Positions 33,555 through 43,143 of a stretch of DNA of 64,000 nucleotides are shown here, one piece after another. The position numbers and the translations under genes were made by a program. Origin of the DNA: Paenibacillus rigui (lineage in GTDB: Bacteria > Bacillota > Bacilli > Paenibacillales > NBRC-103111); the NCBI RefSeq assembly GCF_002234615.1, contig NZ_NMQW01000018.1, positions 32,573 through 96,572 on the forward strand, read 5' to 3'. The notes below the pieces were generated by a model that was not told where the DNA came from, made no database searches, and worked only from the letters and a program-made list of their open reading frames with translations. The first letter of the stretch is position 1, and each line of letters begins with the position of its first letter.

Positions 33555-35108
33555 ATGCGTCTATTCAACAGAGGATGGAAGAGGAACTTAAACACGGCCG
33601 CGGCTCCCTCTGTATCTGAAGCTGGATTCCAGCCTCGCCCTTCCACCAGGCTGGACGACAATTTGAATGACTTGGCTTCCCTATATGAAGAGTGCGGCGA
33701 TATTGTGTTCCGTTCGTTCGAGCTGGCGAATGGAATCCGGGCTGCCGCTGTGTATGTGCAGGGATTATCGGATGAAAGCTTGTTCCAGCATCAAGTCATC
33801 GACCCTTTAATGCACATGGAGCCGGAGCGGACGGAAGGTGTGTCCCAGCTTGTTGCTCAGCTTCCAGCTACTGCGGAGCAGCTAACCGACTGGACCGTCA
33901 TTACAGAAAAGATCGGCAGCGGGCTCCCTGTTTTGTGGATCGATGGTTCGAATGCGGCGTATGCCTTCGGGATGATCAAAATTACACAGCGGAACGTAGA
34001 AGAGCCGGCTGCCGAATCAACGATACGAGGACCCCGCGAAGGGTTTACGGAATCGCTTGGCGTCAACCTCCCGCTGATCCGCAGAAGAATAAAAAGTCCA
34101 GAGCTTAAACTGGTCAATCTGACGGTAGGTACGTATACGAAAACGCAAATTACGTTGGCTTATATGAAGAACTTGGCGGATCCCCACCTGGTAGCAGAAA
34201 TGAAATCGCGAATCGAAAGGATTCGCATTAATGGGGTTCTGGAGAGTGAAATGATCGAGGAGTGGATTGCCGATAACCCTTACTCGCCGTTTCCGCAGGC
34301 CCTACCAACGGAACGTCCGGATGTCGTGTGCGCCAATTTGCTGGAGGGACGGCTTGCGGTGCTGATCGATGGCACCCCCTTTGTTTTGGTTGCTCCGATA
34401 GGCCTGTTCTCGCTGCTGCAATCGGCAGAGGATTACTATCAGAATATTTTCATGAGCACCTTTATCCGCTGGCTGAGATATGTCTTTTTTATCATTTCTC
34501 TGCTGCTTCCCTCCGCTTACGTAGCGATTACCACCTTTCATCAGGAAATGATACCGAGCGTTCTATTGCTCAACATATCGAAATCAAGAGAAGAAATTCC
34601 GTTTCCTGCACTGATTGAGGCCATGATCATGGAGATTACATTCGAAGCGCTGAGAGAGGCCGGGGTTCGGCTCCCGAAGCAGGTAGGTGCCGCCGTCAGT
34701 ATCGTAGGTGCTCTGGTTATCGGACAGGCCGCTACCTCGGCAGGCATTGTTTCGGCGCCCATGGTCATTGTCGTAGCTATCACGGGGATTGCTTCCTTCA
34801 TGATCCCAAGGTATACGCTAGGGATTCCGCTTCGGCTCATCCGGTTTCCTATTATGCTGATGGCAGGAACTCTTGGTTTGGTTGGTGTGATGCTCGGTTT
34901 TATCGGAATTATTATGCATCTTAGCCGGCTGAGCTCCTTTGGTGTCCCTTACTTAGCTCCCGTTGCCCCTACGCGCTTCAAGGAGTTCAAAGACATCATG
35001 TTCCGCGCGCCGGTCTGGAAGCAGGAGCATCATCCTCAATTAACCGGTTATCAAGAGCAGCAGCATCGTACTGCCGGACAGAACGTTGAAGGAGAGGATA
35101 CGACATGA
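33555..35108 (+). CDS. GerA-family spore germination receptor, A subunit
   Basis: 517 residues. The N-terminal soluble domain (about 1-290) carries the GerA-family segments DIVFRSFELANGIRAAAVYVQGL and GPREGFTESLGVNLPLIRRRIKSPELK; the C-terminal half has about five membrane helices and the 'EEIPFPALIEAMIMEITFEALREAGVRLP' signature. It forms the germinant receptor in the spore inner membrane with the next two products. AAGGGAGCGGGA precedes the ATG. The coding end overlaps the B-subunit start by four bases. Confidence 0.93.
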   Translation: MRLFNRGWKRNLNTAAAPSVSEAGFQPRPSTRLDDNLNDLASLYEECGDIVFRSFELANGIRAAAVYVQGLSDESLFQHQVIDPLMHMEPERTEGVSQLVAQLPATAEQLTDWTVITEKIGSGLPVLWIDGSNAAYAFGMIKITQRNVEEPAAESTIRGPREGFTESLGVNLPLIRRRIKSPELKLVNLTVGTYTKTQITLAYMKNLADPHLVAEMKSRIERIRINGVLESEMIEEWIADNPYSPFPQALPTERPDVVCANLLEGRLAVLIDGTPFVLVAPIGLFSLLQSAEDYYQNIFMSTFIRWLRYVFFIISLLLPSAYVAITTFHQEMIPSVLLLNISKSREEIPFPALIEAMIMEITFEALREAGVRLPKQVGAAVSIVGALVIGQAATSAGIVSAPMVIVVAITGIASFMIPRYTLGIPLRLIRFPIMLMAGTLGLVGVMLGFIGIIMHLSRLSSFGVPYLAPVAPTRFKEFKDIMFRAPVWKQEHHPQLTGYQEQQHRTAGQNVEGEDTT

Positions 35109-36217
35109 TCCATCAAAAGATTTCCTCGAAGCAGATGGCTCTGTTTATGTATCCGGCTATACTGGCGACCTCGGTTCTCGGCGTACCCAGCGTTACGATG
35201 AAATATGCAGGCCATGACATGTGGCTGTCCCCGCTGTGGGCTTCCATTATGGGGCTGCTGGCTATCTTCGTGGTTTTCCAGCTTAACGTGAAATTTCCGG
35301 GCCAGTCTATGATTCAATGCAGCACGACGGTACTAGGCCGGGTTGGCGGGAAGCTCTTCGGTCTGATTTATATGTTTTACTTGCCTCATTTGAGCGGAAT
35401 TATATTAAGGGAATACGGCGAGTTTATCTTGAGCACGGTTCTTCATCACACGCCCTTATTCGTTGTCATGGGCTCGCTCATGCTATTCTGTGCCATGAAT
35501 GTGAAGAGCGGAATTCAAGTCATCGCGCGGAGCAGTCAAATTTTGATTGTCATGGCTTCGTTTTTTCTCTTCTTTATATTAATCCTGCTCATTCCCGATA
35601 TGAATCCGGGCGAGCTGCTTCCTTTTGCCGAGAAAGGTTTGAAGCCTTCGATCATCGGAGCCATTGCTCCGGCGGGCTGGTTCTCGGAATACATTCTCGT
35701 TTCTTTTTTTCTGCCGAGCTTATCCGACCGGCCCAAAGCGCTTAAGGTTACGCTGGTGTCATTGGGTGTTGTATCGGTTACGATGGTTGCCATTAATCTG
35801 TCCTGTCTGATGCTCTTCGGGGATTTAACGGACACCTTTGTATACCCGGTTATGATTGCTGCGCGCTATATCAGCTATGCGGATTTTTTCCAGCATATTG
35901 AATCCCTTATTGTCGCCATTTGGATTTCCGGTATTTTTGTAAAAGTTTCGCTGTTTCTATATATTCATGCGGTGGCCACGGCACAATGGCTGAACATCGA
36001 GGATTACCGTCCATTGGTATTTCCGCTGGCTGTTCTGACTGTCGTGTACAGCTTCTGGGTTGTGTCGAACCAGACAGAGGTAGGCGCATTGTTAGGTGCC
36101 GGCGGCAACTTTTATACGATGACTATGCTTATATTCCTCCCGGGTTTGCTATGGGCTGTTGCCGTCATCAGAAAATGGGGAAGTGCCGGGAAGAAGGAGA
36201 AGGGGAGTTCCCAATGA
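35105..36217 (+). CDS. GerB-family spore germination permease, B subunit
   Basis: 370 residues, about ten predicted helices, APC-superfamily fold of the GerAB/endospore germination permease family, which binds the germinant amino acid or sugar. ISSKQMALFMYPAILATSVLGVPS is the typical N terminus. ATG 35105 sits in an ATGA overlap with the A subunit after GAAGGAGAG; its own end overlaps the C subunit the same way. Germinant specificity cannot be read here. Confidence 0.93.
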   Translation: MIHQKISSKQMALFMYPAILATSVLGVPSVTMKYAGHDMWLSPLWASIMGLLAIFVVFQLNVKFPGQSMIQCSTTVLGRVGGKLFGLIYMFYLPHLSGIILREYGEFILSTVLHHTPLFVVMGSLMLFCAMNVKSGIQVIARSSQILIVMASFFLFFILILLIPDMNPGELLPFAEKGLKPSIIGAIAPAGWFSEYILVSFFLPSLSDRPKALKVTLVSLGVVSVTMVAINLSCLMLFGDLTDTFVYPVMIAARYISYADFFQHIESLIVAIWISGIFVKVSLFLYIHAVATAQWLNIEDYRPLVFPLAVLTVVYSFWVVSNQTEVGALLGAGGNFYTMTMLIFLPGLLWAVAVIRKWGSAGKKEKGSSQ

Positions 36218-37422
36218 ATCCGGTAAAAAGGCTCCTGTGCCTTGGGCTGCTTCTGGTCTTCGCCTCGACGTCTGCAGGCTGCTGGGACCGCAGGGAAATC
36301 AATGACCTGGCTATTGTTCTGGCTGTCGGAGTAGACCGCAATCCGAATCATAAAATTTTGCTGTCCGCGCAAATCTTTTTCCCAAAGGTGGCGGGCGGAG
36401 GGCCGCAAGGCAATACGGGAGGCACCGGCAGCAATGCGATAGGGCAGACGATCATGCAGAGTGCCGAGGGAGTGACTATTGCCGATGCCATGACCCAGCT
36501 TCAGAGCAAGCTGCCCCGCTCCTTATTCTGGGGACAAAGCGAGGTGATGATTATTGGGGAAGCAGCTGCAGCGAAGGGGATTCGTTCCTATATTGACTTC
36601 TTCTTGCGATATGTTCAATTCAGGGAGCATGCATACACGTACATTAGCAAGGATCGGGCGGTCGATCTGATCAAGCTGCAGCCCCCGCTGGAGCGCAGCT
36701 CGGCGGAAGTACTCCGGGAAATGGGCAATTTGAAGCTCGGAGCCCAGATTACCCTCAAGGAGCTGGCGCAAAAAATAGACGGGGCCTCTCAAGCGGCGCT
36801 GCTGACCCGTATCCATATTACTCCATTCGCCACCGCAGCGGATGCGGCACACAATAATATTCAAGTTACCGGTATTGGCGTGTTCAAGAAAGATAAATTT
36901 GTAGGAAGCCTGGAGGAGCGGGCGAACCTGGGGATTCTTGCGATCACCAATGAGCTGGAGACCAAAATTTTCTCGTTTCCCATCGATACTTCCGGAGGCC
37001 ATGTTTCGGTGAATTTAGTTCATGCCAAAACGAAAATGGTTCCCCATATTGATGAAAAAGGAGTATGGAGCATGGACCTGTTTGTGGAGATGGATGGGGA
37101 TTTGGTATTGAATACAACCAATCAGTTCAATTCGGACCCGAAATTCGTCCAGCAAGTTAAAAAAGCATGGACGGAGTCCATCCGCGGGGATATCGAGGCT
37201 GCCCTGAAGCGTGTACAAAAGCAGCTGAAAACGGATGCCTTCGGCTTCGCGGAACCCTTTTACCGGCATTATCCCAAGGCGTGGAGCCGAGTCAAGGATC
37301 GGTGGAATGACGAAGTGTTTCCGGCATTGCAGGTGAACCTTCATATTCGTACCCAGCTGAACCGGATAGGCAAGTCGACGGTTCCTCAAGGCATCCCCGA
37401 AAGCTCAATTCGTAAAAAATAG
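36214..37422 (+). CDS. GerC-family germination lipoprotein, C subunit
   Basis: 402 residues of the Ger(x)C family. Signal peptide and lipobox STSAGC with Cys at 23 directly followed by WDRREINDLAIVLAVGVD, the hallmark of this family; later 'KLPRSLFWGQSEVMIIGEAAA' and the C-terminal 'KTDAFGFAEPFYRHYPKAW'. Anchored on the outer face of the spore inner membrane as third receptor subunit. ATG 36214 overlaps the B-subunit stop (ATGA) with GAAGGAGAAGGGG upstream; a longer in-frame extension to 35920 lies inside the B gene and is not used. Confidence 0.93.
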   Translation: MNPVKRLLCLGLLLVFASTSAGCWDRREINDLAIVLAVGVDRNPNHKILLSAQIFFPKVAGGGPQGNTGGTGSNAIGQTIMQSAEGVTIADAMTQLQSKLPRSLFWGQSEVMIIGEAAAAKGIRSYIDFFLRYVQFREHAYTYISKDRAVDLIKLQPPLERSSAEVLREMGNLKLGAQITLKELAQKIDGASQAALLTRIHITPFATAADAAHNNIQVTGIGVFKKDKFVGSLEERANLGILAITNELETKIFSFPIDTSGGHVSVNLVHAKTKMVPHIDEKGVWSMDLFVEMDGDLVLNTTNQFNSDPKFVQQVKKAWTESIRGDIEAALKRVQKQLKTDAFGFAEPFYRHYPKAWSRVKDRWNDEVFPALQVNLHIRTQLNRIGKSTVPQGIPESSIRKK

Positions 37423-37434
37423 GAGGCGATGGGG

Positions 37435-37659
37435 TTGAAGGCACTCCCTATCCTTGGATTGACGGTATTAACCTTGGTGATTTACATGATGGAAGCGAGG
37501 CATGTGAAAAGCGTCAAGGTGAAGGCGACTATCGGAGGGATCTCCGCTGTGGCCTTGACCATAGGGATTCTGCTGGTATATTTCCCGGAATTGCCCGGGC
37601 CGACCGATTGGGTCCTTCCTTTATTCAAGCCGTTGAACCGCTTAGTTGGAGCGGAATGA
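37435..37659 (+). CDS. Small two-helix membrane protein of the germination operon (D-subunit-like)
   Basis: 74 residues with two predicted helices: residues about 4-18 and 31-50, separated by a basic EARHVKSVKVK loop. It begins 12 bases after the C subunit. AGGAGG at 37421-37426 is eight bases before TTG 37435, while the ATG at 37429 is only two bases away, so TTG is the better start. Two-helix 'D' proteins that modulate the receptor are known from several Bacillus ger operons; this has the right size, topology and place, but I recognise no specific sequence motif. Confidence 0.7.
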   Translation: MKALPILGLTVLTLVIYMMEARHVKSVKVKATIGGISAVALTIGILLVYFPELPGPTDWVLPLFKPLNRLVGAE

Positions 37660-37712
37660 TTCGGATGAACTCTAATCTCAAGGGCGGCCGCAGGCGACAG
37701 GGCAGCTGCCCG

Positions 37713-39089
37713 CTATTTCAATAAAGCCCGAACCAGCTTGGCGCCCAGCCGGCTGTTGGCATACCGGGCCGGCAGATCGAAGGCGACCGTTTGGTGCAGG
37801 ACGCTCTTGTGATGTGTAAACACATCGAAGCTTGCTTTGCCGTGGTAAGCGCCGACTCCGCTCTGTCCGACGCCGCCGAATGGCAGGTACGGCGTTGCGA
37901 TATGGGTCAGCGTATCGTTGATGCACCCGCCGCCAAAGCTGATCTGCTGCAGCATCGTATCGATTTCTGCGGAATCCGTTGAGAACAAATAGAGCGCCAG
38001 CGGCTTCTCGAAGCTTCGGATGAACTGTATCGCCTCATCAAGCTCCTTGTATTCGAAGACGGGCAGGACCGGCCCGAAAATTTCCTCCTGCATGACCTGA
38101 TCCTCCAGCGTAACCTGATCGATGATCGTCGGTTCGATATAGCGGTCGGCCGTATCGTACTTCCCGCCGCGGACGATGTGGGCCTTGTCAATGAAATCGG
38201 CGAGACGTCTTGCGTGCCGTTCGGTAACGATCGATCCGTAATGCCCGCTGACGCGAGGATTCGCTCCGTACAGCTCAACGATGTAATGCTCCATTCGTTC
38301 CAGCAGCTTCTGCTTCACGGAGTGATGGGCAAGGAGATAATCCGGCGCGATACAGGTTTGGCCTGCATTCGAGAACTTGCCCCACACGATCCGCTTGGCG
38401 GTCAGCTCCAGATTCGCCGTCGGACCCACAATCGAGGGGCTTTTCCCTCCAAGCTCCAGCGTAACCGGGGTCAAATGCTTTGCAGCAGCTTCCATAACGA
38501 TCTTGCCAACCGGCACACTCCCGGTGAAAAAGATCGCATCGAACCGCTGCTTCAGCAGCTCCGTGCTGACCTCCACGCCGCCTTCAACGACGGCGACATA
38601 GTTCTCATCGAACGTCTCGTCCATCATTTTCTTCAGCAGCGCCGAGGTTCGGGGTGTCAGCTCCGAAGGCTTGAGCATGGCGCAGTTTCCGGCAGCGATT
38701 GCACCGATCAGCGGGGCAAGAGCCAGCTGGACCGGATAGTTCCACGGCGCGATAATCAGACTCACCCCGTAAGGCTCGGGATAAATCACGCCGGAGGAGC
38801 CGATATGGGTGAGCGGCGTTGTGACTTTGCGCGGCTTCATCCAGCGCTTCAAATGCTTGATCGTGAAATTGATCTCCTCATAAGTGACCCCGATCTCCGT
38901 TAAATAGCTCTCCTGCCCCGGCTTGCGCAGCTCAGCCTCCAGCGTATCCAAAAGCTCAGCCTCATACTTTTTGATCACCTGCTTCAGCCGCTTCAGCTGG
39001 GAAAGACGGAAGGCGTACGGCTTCGTTGCACCGGTAAAAAAGTACTGCTTTTGGCTGTGCAGCTTGCGTTCGATATCGTTGGCCAGCAT
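37713..39089 (-). CDS. Aldehyde dehydrogenase, ALDH3/YwdH type
   Basis: 458 residues, transcribed towards the germination operon. Short ALDH3-class protein: MKPRKVTTPLTHIGSSG and EPYGVSLIIAPWNYPVQLALAPL near the N terminus, Glu in VTLELGGKSP, catalytic Cys in SNAGQTCIAPDY, and FGGVGQSGVGAYHGKASFD near the C terminus. ALDH3 enzymes oxidise long-chain or aromatic aldehydes with NAD(P). ATG 39089 follows AAAGGGGG on the minus strand; an upstream ATG at 39122 lacks a ribosome site. Monocistronic, unrelated to neighbours. Confidence 0.9.
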   Translation of the reverse strand: MLANDIERKLHSQKQYFFTGATKPYAFRLSQLKRLKQVIKKYEAELLDTLEAELRKPGQESYLTEIGVTYEEINFTIKHLKRWMKPRKVTTPLTHIGSSGVIYPEPYGVSLIIAPWNYPVQLALAPLIGAIAAGNCAMLKPSELTPRTSALLKKMMDETFDENYVAVVEGGVEVSTELLKQRFDAIFFTGSVPVGKIVMEAAAKHLTPVTLELGGKSPSIVGPTANLELTAKRIVWGKFSNAGQTCIAPDYLLAHHSVKQKLLERMEHYIVELYGANPRVSGHYGSIVTERHARRLADFIDKAHIVRGGKYDTADRYIEPTIIDQVTLEDQVMQEEIFGPVLPVFEYKELDEAIQFIRSFEKPLALYLFSTDSAEIDTMLQQISFGGGCINDTLTHIATPYLPFGGVGQSGVGAYHGKASFDVFTHHKSVLHQTVAFDLPARYANSRLGAKLVRALLK

Positions 39090-39197
39090 GTTGTGTGCCC
39101 CCTTTCTTAATAGGATATCCATTCTCTATGGCTTACTGCAGCATACCGCTCAGTAAGTTTTTTTGCAAATTGTACCCCGATTCATCCTTTTTTATTG

Positions 39198-39217
39198 TTT
39201 TGTGAGAATTTTGTGAG
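39198..39217. promoter_or_regulatory. Phased direct repeat before the NHL surface-protein gene
   Basis: TTTTGTGAG occurs at 39198-39206 and 39209-39217, an 11-base period. Read on the other strand it is CTCACA-N5-CTCACA, close to the TTMACA-N5 arrangement of PhoP boxes in Bacillus. It lies 69-88 bases before the gene. Confidence 0.3.
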
Positions 39218-39285
39218 GTATGTCTTGTACCATGTACCGTGAGGTTGCAAGTTAACCATTTTTTCTGAGAAGGGGGAAACAAGTG

Positions 39286-42200
39286 ATGACTTTGGAACAT
39301 GCAGGACATCGTTGGAGTGTCACATGGATACGGAGAATTGTTATCTTCATGATCTTTGCATCGGTATTGGCGGCTCCAGTGCAAGCAGCTGAGCAATGGA
39401 GTCAATATGCCAAGATTGGATTAGGCAGCAATGAAGATCTCGGTACGTTCTCTAGTCCGGCCGGTGTGGCGATAGACAAATGGGGGAATATGTATGTGGC
39501 GGATAACGTAAACCATCGCATTCAGAAGCTGACTGTTGCTACAGGCGTATGGAGCGAGTGGAAGAAGAAAGGAGGCGGCTACGGAAGCGGTTTAGGGGAA
39601 TTTAGCAATCCGAGCGGGGTGGCTGTAGACAGTAACGATAATGTGTATGTGGCTGACAGCAGCAATCATCGTATCCAAAAACTGGATTCGTCTACAAGCG
39701 TGTGGAGTGAGTGGAAGAAGATCGATGGCGGATCGGGAAACGGTTTAGGGGAGTTTAATGATCCTAAAGGCGTAGCGGTGGACAACAGCGGCAACGTCTA
39801 CGTTGCCGATTCCCACAATCACCGGATCCAAAAGCTGACGGTATCTTCAGGCGTCTGGAGTGAATGGAAAAAGAACGGTGGCGGATCAGGAAACGGCCTT
39901 GGAGAGTTTAATGATCCTAAAGGCGTGGCGGTGGACGAAAGCGGTAATCTCTATGTAGCCGATTCCCGCAATCATCGGATCCAGAAACTGACCGCATCCA
40001 CAGGCACATGGAGCGAGTGGAAAAAGAGCGGCGGGGGACTAGGAAACGGCCTAGGTGAGTTTGATCAACCCTTCGGCGTTTCTCTTGACCGCAACCGTAA
40101 TCTTTACGTGACAGATTATAATAATCATCGCATTCAGAAGCTGGATTTATCTACAGGCGTGTGGAGCGAATGGAAGAAGAGTGGCGGAGGCTCAGGAAGT
40201 GGTTTGGGTGAGTTTTATTATCCCAAAGGTGTAACGGTGGATGTAAACGGCAATGTGTACGTGGTTGATTCTCAAAACCACCGGATTCAAAGGCTAAGCA
40301 CAGCCGAGGGGCAATGGAGTGAATGGGGCTACCGGGGAGCCGTCAAAGGCGAAGGTCTTGGTGAATTCGCGTACCCCAATGCCGTTGCGGTAGATAAGTA
40401 CAAAAATGTGTATGTGGCCGATTTTGGGAATCACCGTATCCAGAAGCGGGAAGCAGCTACAGGGGTATGGACCGAGTGGAAAAAGAATGGTGGGGGCTAT
40501 GGCAGCGCTCCGGGCGAGTTTGACGGTCCTGCAGACGTTGCCGTAGACGAAGACGGTAATGTGTATGTGGCTGATTTTTATAATCACCGCATTCAGAAGC
40601 TGGATGCCTCTACAGGCGTGTGGAGCGAATGGAAGAAGAGTGGCGGAGGTTCAGGCAACGGTCCGGGCGAGTTTAATTATCCCAGCGGGGTGGCCGTAGA
40701 TCATAACAAAAATGTGTACGTGGCCGATTATGGAAATGACCGCATCCAGAAGCTGGAAGTGGCAACAGGGATATGGAGCGAGTGGAAGAAGAACGGGGGC
40801 GGCGCAGGCAGCGCCTTAGGGGAGTTTAACAAGCCATCCGGCATAGAAGTAGGTAACGACGGCAATGTATACGTAGCAGACATGAGCAACCATCGCATTC
40901 AGAAACTGGATTCCGCCACAGGAGTTTGGAGTGAATGGAAGAAGAACGGGGGTGGTTCCGGAAGCGGCCTCGGCGAGTTTAATGAACCATACAGCGTTGC
41001 TGTGGACAACAGAGGGAATGTGTATGTAGCCGATTCCATGAATAACCGAATCCAAAAGTGGAATGCGGCAAAGAATGCATGGAGTGAATGGACGAAGAGC
41101 GGCGGCGGTTCAGGCAGCGGCTTAGGGGAGTTTAGAGAGCCCCTCGGTGTAGCGGTGAACGATGATTATCTCTACGTGGCCGAAACAAGCAACCATCGGA
41201 TCCAGATATTAAAAATGACGATCACCCCACCAGGTACACCAACAGCTGTCAAGGCTGAGGTAAGGAAAGGGGAGTCCCAAGCAACAATTAGTTTTACGCT
41301 ACCGGATAACGACGGAGGCAGCGACATAACCGGTTATACCGTGACCTCGAGTCCTGAAGGTTTGACGGCTAGCGGTACAGGAAGCCCGATCACTGTCACC
41401 GGTTTGACGTATGGTACAGCCTACACGTTTACAGTGGTAGCAACGAACCGTGCGGGGAACTCTGTCGCATCGGCCTCCTCGAATAGCGTTACGCCTACCC
41501 AACTAAACGACCCCGTTACGGTACCGGGTACACCAACAGCTGTCATGGCTGAGGTAAGGAAAGGGGAATCCCAAGCAACAATCCGTTTTACGCCACCGGA
41601 TAACGACGGAGGTAGCGCCATAACCGGTTATACCGTGACCTCGAGTCCTGAAGGTTTGACGGCTAGCGGTACAGGAAGCCCAATCACTGTCACCGGTTTG
41701 ACGTATGGTACAGCCTACACGTTTACAGTGGTAGCAACGAACCGTGCGGGCAGCAGCATGGCTTCAAACGCTTCTAATGCGGTAATTCCAGTATATTTCA
41801 GTTCTCATCCATCAAAATCCGGGTCCTCCACATCATCGAAGTCAGATCTAACGGATGCCGTTATTCTAGTGAATGGAAAATCCGAGATTGCAGGAACCGT
41901 AAAGGTGGCGAACATCAATTCACGGTCAGTTATAACCATTGCGGTTGACAGGAAAAAATTGGAAAATCAGCTTGCAATGGAAGGTCAGCATGCGGTGGTA
42001 ACGATTCCGGTGAAGGACAAATCCGATGTTGTCATTGGTGAATTGAATGGTCGGATGATCAAAAATATGGAAGAGAAACAAGCGGTTCTCGAAATCACAA
42101 CCGATCGTGCCAGTTATACGCTGCCTGCGCAGCAAATCAACATTGGAGCCATATCCGATCAAGTAGGGAAATCGATAGCACTTGAAGATATTAAAGTACA

Positions 42201-43101
42201 GATCGAAATCGCTATACCAACCGCGGATATCCAGAAGGTAGTGGAAAATATGGCGGCTCAAGGCGCCTTTACGCTTGTCGCACCGCCGATAAATTTTTCG
42301 GTAAGAGCTATGAATGGGGATAAATCAATTGAAGTTTCGAAGTTCAATGTCTATGTGGAACGAACCTTGGCGATCCCAGGAGACGTTGATCCCAATAAGA
42401 TTACGACTGGAGTTGTTGTTGATCCGGACGGGTCCTCAACCCATGTACCTACGAAGGTGGTTGCGATGCATGGCAGTTATTACGCAGTTATAAAAAGCTT
42501 GACCAATAGTACGTATTCGTTAGTATGGCATCCGATCGAATTTAACGATGTTGCCAACCATTGGGCCAAGCATGCTGTGAACGATATGGGGTCAAGAATG
42601 GTCATTGACGGGACTGGAGATGGCATGTTTAGTCCTGACCGAGAGATTACCCGAGCGGAATTTGCTGCCATCCTCGTTCGAGGATTGGGGCTCCGGCTGG
42701 AAAAGGGTTCCGTACCATTTTCGGATGTGTCCAACTCGGATTGGTACAGCAATGCGGTCAAAACTGCCTATGCGTACAATCTGATCAGCGGTTTTGAGGA
42801 CGGAACCTTCCATCCGTCAGACAAAATTACACGGGAACAGGCTATGGCGATGATTGCTAAAGCGATGAAGACGACTGGTTTGGGATCGGAGCTCCCGACA
42901 CCGGCGTCTCAGGCAGTATTGACTTCATTTCATGATGCAAATCGTGTTGCAGAATGGGCGAAAGACAGTATGATCGAATGTTTGAATGTAGGAATCATTT
43001 CTGGAAGAAACAGCACAGAGGTGGCTCCTCAATCGTATATCACTAGAGCGGAAGTCGCGGCAATGATGGAGCGGCTGCTTCAAAAATCTGGATTAATCTA
43101 A
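39286..43101 (+). CDS. S-layer-anchored NHL-repeat / fibronectin type III surface protein
   Basis: 1271 residues. Signal peptide (about 1-34, ending PVQAAE); then 12 NHL repeats of 51 residues (about 55-644), each with 'GVAVD..GNVYVAD..NHRIQKL' and 'WSEWKK.GGG.G.GLGEF', enough for two six-bladed beta-propellers; two near-identical fibronectin III domains (about 646-835); a Ser-rich linker; a region of unknown fold (about 860-1080); and three S-layer homology domains (about 1086-1271; ITRAEF, ITREQA, ITRAEV motifs) that bind pyruvylated cell-wall polysaccharide. It is an exported surface protein. ATG 39286 follows AGGGGG; GTG directly upstream is less likely. Binding partner unknown. Confidence 0.9.
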   Translation: MTLEHAGHRWSVTWIRRIVIFMIFASVLAAPVQAAEQWSQYAKIGLGSNEDLGTFSSPAGVAIDKWGNMYVADNVNHRIQKLTVATGVWSEWKKKGGGYGSGLGEFSNPSGVAVDSNDNVYVADSSNHRIQKLDSSTSVWSEWKKIDGGSGNGLGEFNDPKGVAVDNSGNVYVADSHNHRIQKLTVSSGVWSEWKKNGGGSGNGLGEFNDPKGVAVDESGNLYVADSRNHRIQKLTASTGTWSEWKKSGGGLGNGLGEFDQPFGVSLDRNRNLYVTDYNNHRIQKLDLSTGVWSEWKKSGGGSGSGLGEFYYPKGVTVDVNGNVYVVDSQNHRIQRLSTAEGQWSEWGYRGAVKGEGLGEFAYPNAVAVDKYKNVYVADFGNHRIQKREAATGVWTEWKKNGGGYGSAPGEFDGPADVAVDEDGNVYVADFYNHRIQKLDASTGVWSEWKKSGGGSGNGPGEFNYPSGVAVDHNKNVYVADYGNDRIQKLEVATGIWSEWKKNGGGAGSALGEFNKPSGIEVGNDGNVYVADMSNHRIQKLDSATGVWSEWKKNGGGSGSGLGEFNEPYSVAVDNRGNVYVADSMNNRIQKWNAAKNAWSEWTKSGGGSGSGLGEFREPLGVAVNDDYLYVAETSNHRIQILKMTITPPGTPTAVKAEVRKGESQATISFTLPDNDGGSDITGYTVTSSPEGLTASGTGSPITVTGLTYGTAYTFTVVATNRAGNSVASASSNSVTPTQLNDPVTVPGTPTAVMAEVRKGESQATIRFTPPDNDGGSAITGYTVTSSPEGLTASGTGSPITVTGLTYGTAYTFTVVATNRAGSSMASNASNAVIPVYFSSHPSKSGSSTSSKSDLTDAVILVNGKSEIAGTVKVANINSRSVITIAVDRKKLENQLAMEGQHAVVTIPVKDKSDVVIGELNGRMIKNMEEKQAVLEITTDRASYTLPAQQINIGAISDQVGKSIALEDIKVQIEIAIPTADIQKVVENMAAQGAFTLVAPPINFSVRAMNGDKSIEVSKFNVYVERTLAIPGDVDPNKITTGVVVDPDGSSTHVPTKVVAMHGSYYAVIKSLTNSTYSLVWHPIEFNDVANHWAKHAVNDMGSRMVIDGTGDGMFSPDREITRAEFAAILVRGLGLRLEKGSVPFSDVSNSDWYSNAVKTAYAYNLISGFEDGTFHPSDKITREQAMAMIAKAMKTTGLGSELPTPASQAVLTSFHDANRVAEWAKDSMIECLNVGIISGRNSTEVAPQSYITRAEVAAMMERLLQKSGLI
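39448..41217 (+). repeat. Twelve in-gene NHL repeats, 153-bp period
   Basis: Eleven complete 51-codon units plus a final partial one. Units diverge at third positions but keep NHRIQKL and WSEWKK codons recognisable, so this is an older tandem expansion than the fibronectin pair. Confidence 0.9.
41233..41752 (+). repeat. Near-identical tandem fibronectin III modules, 294-bp offset
   Basis: The stretch from 41233 recurs from 41527 with an offset of 294 bases (98 codons) and only a few substitutions, ending in the shared codons for VVATNRAG (41435-41458 and 41729-41752). This is a recent duplication. Confidence 0.85.
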
Positions 43102-43143
43102 CCAGAGGCGGCTCAAAGTTGAACATAAAAAGGACTGGAATCA

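Noticed and set aside
35920..36213. N-terminal extension of the germination C subunit
   Set aside because: It lies wholly inside the B subunit gene and would place the lipoprotein signal peptide internally.
37907..38903. Long open frames antisense to or in other frames of the ALDH3 gene
   Set aside because: Shadow frames of a GC-rich gene; no ribosome sites or protein families.
39448..41217. Regular 153-bp repeats as a possible CRISPR or satellite array
   Set aside because: The repeats stay in frame, vary at third codon positions and encode NHL propeller blades.
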